From assembly GCA_937965785.1 (NCBI GenBank), contig CALCKT010000021.1:1-23606 (forward strand): a stretch of 23,606 nt of DNA, read 5' to 3'. Every line of letters begins with the position of its first letter. Positions within the stretch are counted from its first letter, which is position 1. Positions 15,782-22,944 of the stretch are shown here, in pieces. The notes under the pieces are model-generated. The model did not search any database and was not told the DNA's origin. It worked only from the letters and a program-made list of their open reading frames with translations. Both the position numbers and the translations under genes were made by a program. The DNA comes from an uncultured Propionibacteriaceae bacterium (GTDB lineage Bacteria > Actinomycetota > Actinomycetes > Propionibacteriales > Propionibacteriaceae).

Positions 15782-16918
15782 ATGACCCAGCCAACCCATT
15801 CCGAGGAGTTCTGCGAACGCTGCTGGAGTTTCGACCCGCTGGCCGCCATCCGCTGCGACGACGATCCGCCGCTCGACGTCATCACCTCGGGGACCATCTT
15901 CTTCGACATCATCTTCGCCGGGCTGCCACGCATCCCCGAACCGGGCGAGGAGCTGTGGAGCACGGGGCTCGGTTCCTGCCCGGGGGGTATCGCGAACCTG
16001 GCGACTGCCCTGGCCCGGCTGGGATTGCGCACGGGCCTGGTCGCGGGTTTCGGGGACGACGCCTACGCGGACTGGATCTGGGAAACCCTCCTGGAGCAGG
16101 AACACATCAACCTGACCACCTCACCCCGCTACAACGACTTCCACACCTCCTTGACGGTGGCCGTCACCGTGGAGGGGGATCGCGCGATGGTCACCCACGG
16201 CCACGACCTGCCGGAGTCGCTGTCCTCCCACATCCTGGCCGCACCGGCGTCACGCACCGCGGTGGTCGATCTCGGCGGCGAGACCGACTGGTGGGACGAG
16301 TTGAGGTCCCGCGGCACCGTCCTGTTCGCCGACATCGGTTTCGACACCTCCGGTCGCTGGGATCCCGCGGATCTGCGGCCGCTGCGGTACTGCCGGGCCT
16401 TCACCCCCAACGCGGTGGAGGCCATGGCCTACACCCGGACGGACTCCCCCAACCTGGCGGTGCGCAAACTCGCCGAACGCGTCCCTCTCGCCGTGGTGAC
16501 CGACGGGGTGGGCGGGGCCTACGCCATCGACCAGGACACGGGCGAGGAGGAGTGGTGTCCCGCGGTGACTGCGCAGGTCACCGACGCGACGGGCGCCGGG
16601 GATGTGTTCGCCTCCGGTCTGGTGCTGGGTTGCCTGGCGGGCTGGCCACTGGAGCAGCGCCTGAAGTTCGCCTCGTTGACGGCCTCCCTGGCGGTGCAGC
16701 AGTTCGGTGGTTCCCTGGCCGCCCCCGGCTGGGGTGACATCGCGGACTGGTGGCGCTGTCTGCGCCGCAGGGCCACCGGCGGGGACCTGAAGGCCGCTCA
16801 CATCAGCCGCGACTACGGCTTCCTCGAGGACCTCATCCCCCGCCACCAGGTGCACAGCGTCCGGCGCGCGGAGGCGACCTTCGCCAGCCACTCGGACCTG
16901 CCGGACAAGCAGCAGTGA
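15782..16918 (+). CDS. PfkB (ribokinase)-family carbohydrate kinase
   Basis: A 378-residue sugar or nucleoside kinase. The N-terminal glycine-rich strand SGTIFFDIIF and CPGGIANLATALARLG (PfkB signature 1, with the GG pair) are present. DATGAGD at 268-274 is PfkB signature 2 and holds the catalytic Asp274, followed by VFASGLVLG. The C-terminal 55 residues (RRRATGGDLKAAH onward) extend beyond the usual family length of about 300-330. The start ATG 15782 follows AAGGAG at 11 bases and AGGA at one base; an in-frame start at 15605 would overlap purL. The substrate is unknown. It is divergent from purL and stands alone, and its stop is nine bases from the tRNA gene on the other strand, so the two converge. 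Confidence 0.88.
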   Translation: MTQPTHSEEFCERCWSFDPLAAIRCDDDPPLDVITSGTIFFDIIFAGLPRIPEPGEELWSTGLGSCPGGIANLATALARLGLRTGLVAGFGDDAYADWIWETLLEQEHINLTTSPRYNDFHTSLTVAVTVEGDRAMVTHGHDLPESLSSHILAAPASRTAVVDLGGETDWWDELRSRGTVLFADIGFDTSGRWDPADLRPLRYCRAFTPNAVEAMAYTRTDSPNLAVRKLAERVPLAVVTDGVGGAYAIDQDTGEEEWCPAVTAQVTDATGAGDVFASGLVLGCLAGWPLEQRLKFASLTASLAVQQFGGSLAAPGWGDIADWWRCLRRRATGGDLKAAHISRDYGFLEDLIPRHQVHSVRRAEATFASHSDLPDKQQ

Positions 16919-16927
16919 CGCGGTCGC

Positions 16928-17004
16928 TGGTGCCCCCGGCGGGACTCGAACCCGCACTGGGGCGGGTTTAAGCCGCCTGCCTCTGCCAGTTGGGCTACGG
17001 GGGC
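16928..17004 (-). tRNA. tRNA with anticodon UAA (Leu by anticodon), class I shape, encoded CCA
   Basis: Read on the minus strand: acceptor GCCCCCG/CGGGGGC, discriminator A and an encoded CCA (16930-16928). The D arm is GCC, an 11-base loop containing CTGG, then GGC. The anticodon arm is GGCGG, loop CTTAAAC, CCGCC, giving anticodon UAA. The variable loop is five bases (CCAGT). The T arm is GCGGG, TTCGAGT, CCCGC. All stems pair perfectly. UAA decodes UUA, so the tRNA should be leucine-specific, but ordinary tRNA-Leu has a long variable arm that is missing here. The three-pair D stem, large D loop and A73 do fit tRNA-Leu. It starts four bases after the ppx stop codon on the same strand, so it is probably co-transcribed and released by RNase P. 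Confidence 0.88.
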
Positions 17005-17008
17005 TGGA

Positions 17009-17917
17009 TCAGACCAACAACTCCAAGGCTATTGCGTCAAGGATGTCCGTTTCGCTGATACGGATTTTTTCCTGTGGGATCCGGGAAATCGTCTCGTCGA
17101 GGATCAACGCCCCGGCCCCGATCACCCCGGCGCGGAGCGGCTGCATGCAGGGTTCCTGCTCTATGAGACCCACCGGGGTGGTCAGCCAGTGCTCCGTCAC
17201 CGCATCGACATCGCCGCGCCCCAGCACCAGGCCGTGCACCGCCTCGCGGGAGTAGCTCTCCAATCCGAGCACCCGGGCGCCGATGCTGGTTATGGTGCCC
17301 GCCACCCCGACCGCGTCCGCGACTGCCGCGAAGTCGATCCCGGAACCGTCCAGCAGGTCGCCGACAAACACCCTGGCCTCTTCCTGCTCCCCGGGGGTCG
17401 GCGGGTCGGTGTGCAGGAAACGTTCCCGGAGCCGCACCGCACCGACGTTCAGGGAAACCGATTGGAGGATCGTCCCGGCTCCGTCCACGAGCACCAGCTC
17501 GGTGGATCCGCCGCCGATGTCGACGACCAGGGTCGGTGAGGCCACGTCCAGCGCGCAGAGCGCACCCAGGCTGGACAGCCGCGCCTCCTCCTGCCCCGGG
17601 ATCACGTCCACCCCCACCCCCAATCGTTCGCGCACCCCGTCGACCAGCAGCCGCCGGTTGGAGACGTCGCGGGCCGCGGAGGTCGCCACGAAACGAACCT
17701 TCTCCGCCCCGTGGCCACGGATGATCCGGGCGAACTCAACACAAACCTCGAAGGTCCGCGCCAGCGCGTCGGGATGGAACTCGCCGGTGGCGTCAACCCC
17801 CTGCCCGAGCCGCGCCAGCCGCACCTCACGCGCCAGCTCCACGGGGGCGCTGCGGCTGCCCGACAGCACGAGCATCCGGATGGAGTTGGTTCCACAGTCA
17901 ATGGCGGCCACCCTCAC
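17009..17917 (-). CDS. ppx: Exopolyphosphatase / Ppx-GppA phosphatase family
   Basis: A 302-residue protein of the actin-like ATPase superfamily that hydrolyses polyphosphate and/or (p)ppGpp. It shows the N-terminal IDCGTNSIRMLV phosphate loop, FVATSAARDVSNR, IPGQEEARLSSLGAL, the VVDIGGGSTELVL motif and GVAGTITSIGA. The length matches the short single-module actinobacterial form (about 300-320), which lacks the HD-like C-terminal domain of E. coli Ppx. Translation starts at a GTG (17917) that overlaps the TGA of the DUF501 gene in a GTGA overlap, so the two are translationally coupled. The order eno-ftsB-DUF501-ppx is well conserved in Actinobacteria and supports the call. Confidence 0.93.
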   Translation of the reverse strand: MRVAAIDCGTNSIRMLVLSGSRSAPVELAREVRLARLGQGVDATGEFHPDALARTFEVCVEFARIIRGHGAEKVRFVATSAARDVSNRRLLVDGVRERLGVGVDVIPGQEEARLSSLGALCALDVASPTLVVDIGGGSTELVLVDGAGTILQSVSLNVGAVRLRERFLHTDPPTPGEQEEARVFVGDLLDGSGIDFAAVADAVGVAGTITSIGARVLGLESYSREAVHGLVLGRGDVDAVTEHWLTTPVGLIEQEPCMQPLRAGVIGAGALILDETISRIPQEKIRISETDILDAIALELLV

Positions 17918-18444
17918 GCCGGCTCCTCGCAGCAGTCATCGCCGACCCGTTCCCGGACCAGCGCCAAGGCCTCGTCGCCGAGGGGATTCACCCCGGGTCC
18001 CGCGGCCAGCGCGTGCCCCACGAGCACGTGGAGGCATTTCACCCTGGTCGGCATCCCACCCGCCGAGATGCCCTCGATCTCCGGTACGACTCCAAGGGCG
18101 GCGCGGTCGGCGAGGTAGGCCTCGTGCGCAGCCCGGTACCGCTCCGCGAGGTCCTCGTCCTCACCGAGCCGCCGCGTCATCTCCGCCATCAGCCCGGAGG
18201 CCTCCAGCGATGAACAGGCAGCGACGTAGCGCGGGTTGGTCAGGTAGTAGACGGTCGGGAACGGGGTGCCGTTGTCGAGTCTGGGAAGGGTTTTGATGAC
18301 CCCGGGCCGCCCGCAGGGGCAGCGCCACGCCACCGCGACCACCCCCCGTGGGCAACGTCCCAACTGCTCCTCTATCACCTCGAGATCAGCGGCGGTCGGG
18401 GCATCCCCCGCCGGCCTCGGGACACATCCGGTGTCGGTGTTCAA
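17914..18444 (-). CDS. DUF501 family protein
   Basis: A 176-residue protein of a conserved actinobacterial family of unknown biochemical role, found almost always between ftsB and ppx. The core carries RCPCGRPGVIKTLPRL, with a Cys-x-Cys pair, then PFPTVYYLTNPRYV. The second half contains GGMPTRVKCLHVLVGHALAAG with Cys and His residues that, with the first CxC pair, might bind metal. Family members are short cytoplasmic proteins. The frame opens at a TTG (18444) six bases after the ftsB stop codon, with a GAGGAG sequence about 12 bases upstream. That is a weak fit, but no better in-frame start lies nearby. It overlaps the ppx start by four bases. Confidence 0.88.
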   Translation of the reverse strand: MNTDTGCVPRPAGDAPTAADLEVIEEQLGRCPRGVVAVAWRCPCGRPGVIKTLPRLDNGTPFPTVYYLTNPRYVAACSSLEASGLMAEMTRRLGEDEDLAERYRAAHEAYLADRAALGVVPEIEGISAGGMPTRVKCLHVLVGHALAAGPGVNPLGDEALALVRERVGDDCCEEPA

Positions 18445-18450
18445 GAACTC

Positions 18451-19023
18451 TCATTTCTCCTCTGCGGGTGCGTCGGCCACTCCCACCGATCCCCACATCT
18501 GCTGCCACCACATGCCGGTGCTGGGTTTGCTCGGGGACAGGACCGTGGAGTCACCGCCGATGGGTTTCCCGTCGGCCCCGATCACCCGGTACCCGGTCTC
18601 CCCCGGCACCACCCAGCCGAGCCTGGTCCTGGCCTCCGCCTTCACGAAGGCAGGGTCCTTCCAGCGGGCCAGCTGGTCGTCGAGGGTGGCGATCTCCTGC
18701 CTGGACTGGGCGATCTGCTGCTGCAGCAGCGCCATCTCCTTCGCCTGGGCGAAGTAGACGCGCAGGCTCTGGGCGAGGGTGACGGCCAGGGCGGCCATCA
18801 CCACACCCAGGATCAGCAGCCGCCACGTCATCCCGAGCGCACGTTCGGAGGAGGAGACGCGCGGCCGCTCCTCGGCGGCCCGGGCCACGGCCTCCGCGTC
18901 GAGAGGACGGGTGCGGGAACGTCCGCTGGAAACTCTCTCTCCCGGACGTGCAGCGGTCCGGGACCGTGGCGAACCACGTCCCGGACCGCTGCCCGCGGGC
19001 TTGTTCCTGGGATTACTGGGCAT
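18451..19023 (-). CDS. ftsB: FtsB/DivIC-like septum formation initiator
   Basis: A 190-residue cell-division protein that joins FtsL and FtsQ in the divisome. Residues 1-64 are a basic, Arg/Pro/Ser-rich cytoplasmic tail, as in other actinobacterial FtsB proteins. One membrane helix lies at about 66-86 (WRLLILGVVMAALAVTL). A coiled coil follows at about 88-122 with LLQQQIAQSRQEIATLDDQL, and then the family motif FVKAEARTRLGWVVPGETGY in the extracellular part. The C-terminal 35 residues are a variable tail. The start ATG 19023 is 30 bases after the eno stop codon on the same strand. The gene is part of the eno-ftsB-DUF501-ppx operon. Confidence 0.92.
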   Translation of the reverse strand: MPSNPRNKPAGSGPGRGSPRSRTAARPGERVSSGRSRTRPLDAEAVARAAEERPRVSSSERALGMTWRLLILGVVMAALAVTLAQSLRVYFAQAKEMALLQQQIAQSRQEIATLDDQLARWKDPAFVKAEARTRLGWVVPGETGYRVIGADGKPIGGDSTVLSPSKPSTGMWWQQMWGSVGVADAPAEEK

Positions 19024-19053
19024 ACGACCAGTCTGACCGATTCGTGGCGCGCA

Positions 19054-20331
19054 TCAGCCCTTGAAACGCGGGAACGCGGAACGACCGGCGTAGACGGCGG
19101 CGTCGTCCAGGTTCTGCTCGATGCGCATCAGCTGGTTGTACTTCGCGACGCGGTCGGTGCGGGCCGGGGCGCCGGACTTGATCTGCCCGCAGCCGAGGGC
19201 GACCGCGAGATCGGCGATGGTGACGTCCTCGGTTTCACCGGAGCGGTGCGACATCATGGTGCGGTACCCGGCGCGGTGGGCCAGTTCGACGGCGTCGATG
19301 GTCTCCGACAGCGAGCCGATCTGGTTGACCTTGACCAGCAGCGCGTTGGCGACCCCGGAGTCGATGCCGCGGCCGAGCCGTTCGACGTTGGTGACGAACA
19401 GGTCGTCGCCGACCAGCTGCACCTTGTCGCCGAGGCGTTCGGTCATGGCCTTCCAGCCGTCCCAGTCCTCCTCGTTCAGCGGATCCTCGATGGAGACCAG
19501 CGGGTAGGCATCCACCAGTTCGGCGTAGTAGTCGATCATCTCCTCGGCGGTCTTTTTCGCGCCCTCGAACTTGTAGGTCCCGTTCTCGTAGAACTCGGAG
19601 GCGGCGACATCGAGGGCCAGGGCGACCTGCTTGCCGGGTTCGTAGCCGGCCTTCTTGATGGACTCGACGATCAGGTCGAGGGCCTCACGGTTGGAGTCGA
19701 GGTTCGGGGCGAAACCGCCCTCGTCACCCAGACCGGTGGACAGGCCACGGTCCTTCAGCACCTTCTTGAGGGCGTGGTAGACACCGGCACCCATCTCGAC
19801 GGCCTCGGTGAACGACTCGGCACCGATGGGGGCGATCATGAACTCCTGGATGTCGACGTTGGAGTCGGCGTGCGAACCGCCGTTCAGGATGTTCATCATG
19901 GGGACGGGCAGGATGTGGGCGTTGGGGCCGCCGACGTACTGGTACAGCGGCAGTTCCGCCGCCTCCGCGGCGGCATGGGCGACGGCCAGGGAGACGCCGA
20001 GGATGGCGTTGGCACCGAGCTTGGCCTTGTTCGGGGTTCCGTCGAGCTCGTTCATGGCGAGGTCGATGGCGCGCTGCTCGTTGGCCTCGAAGCCGAGGAC
20101 TTCCTCGCTGATGACGTCGAGCACGTTCTTGACGGCGGTCAGGACGCCCTTGCCGCCGTAGCGTTCGCCGCCGTCACGCAGCTCGACGGCCTCGAAGGCA
20201 CCCGTTGAGGCGCCGGAGGGGACGATGGCGCGACCTGCCGCTCCGGTGTCGAGGATCACCTCGACCTCGACGGTGGGGTTGCCGCGGGAGTCGAGGACCT
20301 CGCGGGCGTCAATGAACTCAATGATTGCCAT
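19054..20331 (-). CDS. eno: Enolase
   Basis: A 425-residue cytoplasmic glycolytic enzyme, 2-phosphoglycerate to phosphoenolpyruvate. It begins MAIIEFIDAREVLDSRGNPT with PSGASTGAFEA, the mobile loop. Seen next: GGSHADSNVDIQEFMI, GLGDEGGFAPNL with a catalytic Glu, the Mg2+ ligands in LALDVAASEF, SIEDPL and VGDDLFVTN, then KVNQIGSLSET with the catalytic Lys and the SHRSGET loop. Length and motifs are fully typical. A purine-rich AGGAAGGG lies upstream of the ATG. A TATGGT -10-like box lies in the same upstream region. mazG normally sits close by upstream in Actinobacteria; here the Ro60/Y RNA module lies between them. Confidence 0.98.
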   Translation of the reverse strand: MAIIEFIDAREVLDSRGNPTVEVEVILDTGAAGRAIVPSGASTGAFEAVELRDGGERYGGKGVLTAVKNVLDVISEEVLGFEANEQRAIDLAMNELDGTPNKAKLGANAILGVSLAVAHAAAEAAELPLYQYVGGPNAHILPVPMMNILNGGSHADSNVDIQEFMIAPIGAESFTEAVEMGAGVYHALKKVLKDRGLSTGLGDEGGFAPNLDSNREALDLIVESIKKAGYEPGKQVALALDVAASEFYENGTYKFEGAKKTAEEMIDYYAELVDAYPLVSIEDPLNEEDWDGWKAMTERLGDKVQLVGDDLFVTNVERLGRGIDSGVANALLVKVNQIGSLSETIDAVELAHRAGYRTMMSHRSGETEDVTIADLAVALGCGQIKSGAPARTDRVAKYNQLMRIEQNLDDAAVYAGRSAFPRFKG

Positions 20332-20389
20332 GGGGCTTGCCCTTCCTTGAAATGAAGACCATAGGGTGTCCTTCCCCGTCCAGCCTATC

Positions 20390-20437
20390 CAACGCCCGCA
20401 CAGGGGTCACCCCCCAAATCGCCATTCACGGGCGTTG
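20390..20437. terminator. Inverted repeat between the Ro60 operon and eno
   Basis: CAACGCCCG (20390-20398) and CGGGCGTTG (20429-20437) match perfectly over nine bases, with a small GGGG/CCCC hairpin between them. It lies ten bases after the stop codon of the small HTH gene. It may end the Ro60 transcript or lie in the eno leader. Confidence 0.45.
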
Positions 20438-20447
20438 AAAAACCCGG

Positions 20448-20735
20448 TCACCGGCGTTTGGACACCTGGGCCACGAGTTCACGACTACACCCGATCGCCT
20501 TCGCCAGGGCGCCATAGGACCAGCGTTCGGAATCCTCGTCACGCAGCTGCCGGATCAGCCGGTCCCGTTCGGCCCTCAACCGGGCGGCGTGACGTTCCGC
20601 CTCAGCCGCCTGCTCGTGGAGTTCCCGGGCGCGAGCCGCCGTGAGGTCGGACACCCCCCGCGAACGCCGCGTGGCGCCGGCCCGGGCACTGGTTGGTGCC
20701 GGGACGACGCCACTGAGGGGATCATCAGAGCCCAC
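20448..20735 (-). CDS. Small helix-turn-helix protein encoded after Ro60
   Basis: A 95-residue protein. Residues 1-28 are variable and possibly disordered. From about 30 to 66 there is a strongly charged helix, ARARELHEQAAEAERHAARL and onward, likely a coiled coil. The C-terminal part WSYGALAKAIGCSRELVAQV fits a helix-turn-helix as found in small actinobacterial DNA-binding proteins. The GTG start at 20735 overlaps the last 11 bases of the Ro60 gene, so translation is probably coupled. A shorter form from GTG 20654 would keep the coiled coil and HTH and lose the variable tail. The association with Ro60 suggests regulation or an RNA-related role, but this is inference; it could also simply be a neighbour read from the same transcript. 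Confidence 0.7.
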   Translation of the reverse strand: MGSDDPLSGVVPAPTSARAGATRRSRGVSDLTAARARELHEQAAEAERHAARLRAERDRLIRQLRDEDSERWSYGALAKAIGCSRELVAQVSKRR

Positions 20736-22296
20736 GCGAGAACTCCGAGATCAGGTTCGGGACGCTCAGGTCGAAACCTGCGACATCCAGCATGCCGGGG
20801 TCATCCGGGTCGGCGATGCTGAACTCGTTCACGGCCATGCCCACCACGATGAGCTTCGCATCGATACCCGTCCTGTCCCGGTAGCGGGCCAGGGCCTGGT
20901 GCGGGTGGATCTTCCCGTGCCAGGTCTCGTTGTCGGTGTAGATGATGAAGGTGTCCACCTCCAGCTTCCGCTTGAGCGCGTGGAGCATCGGCTGCGCACA
21001 GTCCGTGGCCCCGAAGGGCAGGCCGTCGATGCGCCGCAGCACGTCGTCGAGACGCTGCCTGGGCGAAATGTCCAGCGGCACGAAACGGTCCTGGAAGGCC
21101 ATCACCGTGGTCTGCGGTTCGGTGGCCAGCTGCACGAGGCAGAGCGCCGCCGAGGCCTCCCGCGGGGTGAGCGGGGTGCCCGCGAGACCTCCCCAGGCCA
21201 TCGACCCGGAGACGTCGAGCCCCACGAGGGTCCGCTTCCCGGCCGGCGCGACCGCCCCGAAGGCTGCCTGGAAGGCCGCATCGAGGGCGTCGGTCACCTT
21301 GCTGGTGGGCTCCCACCTCGAGCCTCCCCGGAAGGAACGACCAGCCGCGTAGGTGCGGGCCGCCGCCAGCACGGCGACGGGGTGCACCCGTGCCCGACGA
21401 AGCCGCTCCGGGTCGGTGAGCTGCGCGCACACCTCGTCGGTGCGACCCCCGAGCCCCGGCAGCAGGCCGAGGCGGGTGAGCCGCGGAAGCTGCCTCAGCA
21501 ACGCGGTCTGCGGGATACCGACGTCCAGGAGCGCCTCCCAGACCTCGGCCTTGGTCACGGCCTCGTCGGGGAGCATCTCCCAGGTGAGGCGGTGCTGACG
21601 GATCAGCTCCACCCACCTCGCGACGTCACGGGTCGCCTGGGCGGCCGTGAAACCGTGGATGAGCTGCGGGGTGTGCTCGTCGACGCTGGAGCGCACGATC
21701 CACTCGAAGGTGGAACGCAGCTCCGGCACCACCGTGGCGGGGTGGGACAGCCGCAGCAGGTCGCGGTGGCTCCAGCCCTCGCGTTGACGGTACTTGACCG
21801 CCTGGTGGGCCAGGGCGTCGGCATCCCTGTCGAGGTACCAGGACCCGACGGCGCGTCGGAGCCCGCGACCCCAGCCACGGAACTGCCCGACGTACCTCGC
21901 GAAGGTGAACAGGTGCGTTCCCGTGCGGGCGACGCGCGGCAGGGCCGCCAGGGCCAGGGGCGCCGACTCCGCCACGGAGGCCGCGTAGGCCAGGGCGAAC
22001 AGGGCCGGTCCCTGCTTGGGCGCGATACCTCCCTCGGAGACCTCGACGATGGTCCCGACGAGGCCCGCCGGGTCGCTGGAGGCCATCCGGGTGAGGATCT
22101 TCGCGTTGTCGAGCGCGAGCTCACGCGGAGCTGCGTAGTAGGTGCCACCGTCGACCCCCAGGGTCAGGAAGCGACGCAGGCGCGCCCGATCGTCGAGCTG
22201 GAAGGTGTGCCCGCCCGCTGAATTGGGGACCTGACGTGCGTCGGCCGGTTCACTCTGCGGGGTGACTCGGGTGCTGATGGTGCGAAGGGGGTCCAT
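20725..22296 (-). CDS. rsr: Ro60/TROVE-domain RNA-binding protein (Rsr)
   Basis: A 523-residue bacterial orthologue of the Ro 60-kDa autoantigen. In studied bacteria Ro60 binds Y RNAs, which block or tailor its central ring and link it to exonucleases for structured-RNA decay. The N-terminal TROVE domain (about 30-345) shows RFLTLGVDGGTYYAAPREL, DNAKIL and the following HEAT-like helical repeats. The C-terminal von Willebrand A-like domain starts near 354. The metal-site motif DVSGS is intact at 361-365, with SGSMAWG following and YTDNETWHG near 460. The length is typical (520-540). The start ATG 22296 has a near-perfect AAAGGAGG seven bases upstream. Just ahead, with no terminator in the 47-base gap, lie four Y RNAs on the same strand. 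No rtcA/rtcB RNA repair genes are in the window. Confidence 0.95.
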   Translation of the reverse strand: MDPLRTISTRVTPQSEPADARQVPNSAGGHTFQLDDRARLRRFLTLGVDGGTYYAAPRELALDNAKILTRMASSDPAGLVGTIVEVSEGGIAPKQGPALFALAYAASVAESAPLALAALPRVARTGTHLFTFARYVGQFRGWGRGLRRAVGSWYLDRDADALAHQAVKYRQREGWSHRDLLRLSHPATVVPELRSTFEWIVRSSVDEHTPQLIHGFTAAQATRDVARWVELIRQHRLTWEMLPDEAVTKAEVWEALLDVGIPQTALLRQLPRLTRLGLLPGLGGRTDEVCAQLTDPERLRRARVHPVAVLAAARTYAAGRSFRGGSRWEPTSKVTDALDAAFQAAFGAVAPAGKRTLVGLDVSGSMAWGGLAGTPLTPREASAALCLVQLATEPQTTVMAFQDRFVPLDISPRQRLDDVLRRIDGLPFGATDCAQPMLHALKRKLEVDTFIIYTDNETWHGKIHPHQALARYRDRTGIDAKLIVVGMAVNEFSIADPDDPGMLDVAGFDLSVPNLISEFSRGL

Positions 22297-22343
22297 GACC
22301 TCGCCTCCTTTCTGGTTGTCGTGGTGACCATGGATTCCTGGGA

Positions 22344-22479
22344 CCGGGCGGGCGTGGGGTGACCACCGGCTGGGCTTGCGCCCGGCGCTCTGGGCCGCTG
22401 AGCTACCCCCGAAGGGGGCGGGATTCGAACCCGCGACTCCTCATCAATAGTGATAACCGATGCTCTTCGGCCCGCCCGG
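22344..22479 (-). ncRNA. Y RNA (YrlA-type), unit 1, nearest Ro60
   Basis: A 10-bp terminal stem (CCGGGCGGGC with GCCCGCCCGG) closes the RNA. After it comes the Ro-type box CCGAAGAGCATCGGTTATC. The tRNA-like module follows: T arm GCGGG, TTCGAAT, CCCGC (22434-22418), then CCCC-UUCG-GGGG, an acceptor-like hairpin closed by a tetraloop. Next come TA and a D arm GCTC, AGCGGCCCA, GAGC (22403-22387), then GGGC-GCAA-GCCC, a GNRA-capped hairpin where the anticodon arm would be. The 3' strand carries TCACCCCACGCC. This order matches the tRNA mimicry known for bacterial Y RNAs, and the adjacent Ro60 gene supports the call. Confidence 0.9.
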
Positions 22480-22492
22480 GCCGAGTTCAAGG

Positions 22493-22633
22493 GCTGCCCG
22501 GGCGTGGGGTGGTATCCGGGTTTCAGAGCGCCCTGAGGACGCCCTGTCAGATCACCTGGCGGCGATCTGTTGGGGATTTGAACCCCATCTCCAGAGGATT
22601 TACCGATAACCGAACACCTTCGGCCCGGGCAGC
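22493..22633 (-). ncRNA. Y RNA (YrlA-type), unit 2, divergent tRNA-like module
   Basis: An 11-bp perfect terminal stem (GCTGCCCGGGC with GCCCGGGCAGC). The Ro-type box reads CCGAAGGTGTTCGGTTATC. The T arm is TGGGG, TTCAAAT, CCCCA (22587-22571). The acceptor-like hairpin is CAGATC/GATCTG with a ten-base loop instead of a tight tetraloop. The expected D arm GCTC...GAGC is replaced by AGGGCG/CGCTCT with a nine-base loop that lacks a clear D-loop GG pair in the usual context. The 3' strand has CCACCCCACGCC as in unit 1. It is the most diverged of the four. Confidence 0.82.
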
Positions 22634-22646
22634 GTGCCTTTGAGAA

Positions 22647-22774
22647 GCCGGGTGGGCGTGGCGATGGGAACCGGAGCAGGGTGCTCGACCAGTTGAGCTA
22701 CGCCATGGGCGGCGGGAGTCGAACCCGCATCCTCCCTGTCCCTGAGATAACCGATCCTCCTCGGCCCACCCAGC
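22647..22774 (-). ncRNA. Y RNA (YrlA-type), unit 3
   Basis: Terminal stem GCTGGGTGGGC with GCCCACCCGGC, 11 pairs including one G-U. Ro-type box CCGAGGAGGATCGGTTATC. T arm GCGGG, TTCGACT, CCCGC (22728-22712). Acceptor-like hairpin CGCC, CAT, GGCG. D arm GCTC, AACTGGTC, GAGC (22698-22683) with the normal GG pair. No clear GNRA hairpin follows; this unit is the shortest at about 128 nt. The 3' strand reads GCCACGCCCACCC. Confidence 0.87.
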
Positions 22775-22789
22775 GGAATGAAGTTGTGA

Positions 22790-22931
22790 GGGCCGAGCGG
22801 ACTTGGGGTGAGGACCGGCTGGCTTTCGCCGACTGCTCTACCACCTGAGCTACCCCCGAAGGGGGGCGGGACTCGAACCCGCGACCTGTCCATTAACAGT
22901 GGTAACCGATCTTCTTCGGCCCGCTCGGGCC
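22790..22931 (-). ncRNA. Y RNA (YrlA-type), unit 4, promoter-proximal
   Basis: Terminal stem CCGAGCGG with CCGCTCGG, extended beyond a C-C mismatch by GG/CC. Ro-type box CCGAAGAAGATCGGTTACC. T arm GCGGG, TTCGAGT, CCCGC (22882-22866). Acceptor-like hairpin CCCC-C-UUCG-GGGG. D arm GCTC, AGGTGGTA, GAGC (22850-22835) that looks exactly like a tRNA D arm. Hairpin GGC-GAAA-GCC (22830-22821) takes the anticodon-arm place. The 3' strand has TCACCCCAAGTCC. It is the first unit transcribed from the promoter at 22973-22945. Confidence 0.9.
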
Positions 22932-22944
22932 GTTGCTGTGTAGA

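Noticed and set aside
20641..22221. Long plus-strand open frame of 526 codons opposite Ro60.
   Set aside because: It is the antisense shadow of a high-GC gene; its residues are Gly/Arg/His-rich without any domain, while the minus strand encodes a clear TROVE protein.
22344..22931. A cluster of ordinary tRNA genes, suggested by several TTCGANT T arms and GCTC...GAGC D arms.
   Set aside because: The arms occur in the wrong order, no anticodon arm or CCA end is present, and each set lies inside a long closing stem next to a Ro60 gene.
22344..22931. Functional permuted tRNA genes whose halves are rejoined after processing.
   Set aside because: The acceptor strands are joined by a tight loop as in permuted genes, but no anticodon stem-loop exists, so no working tRNA could result.
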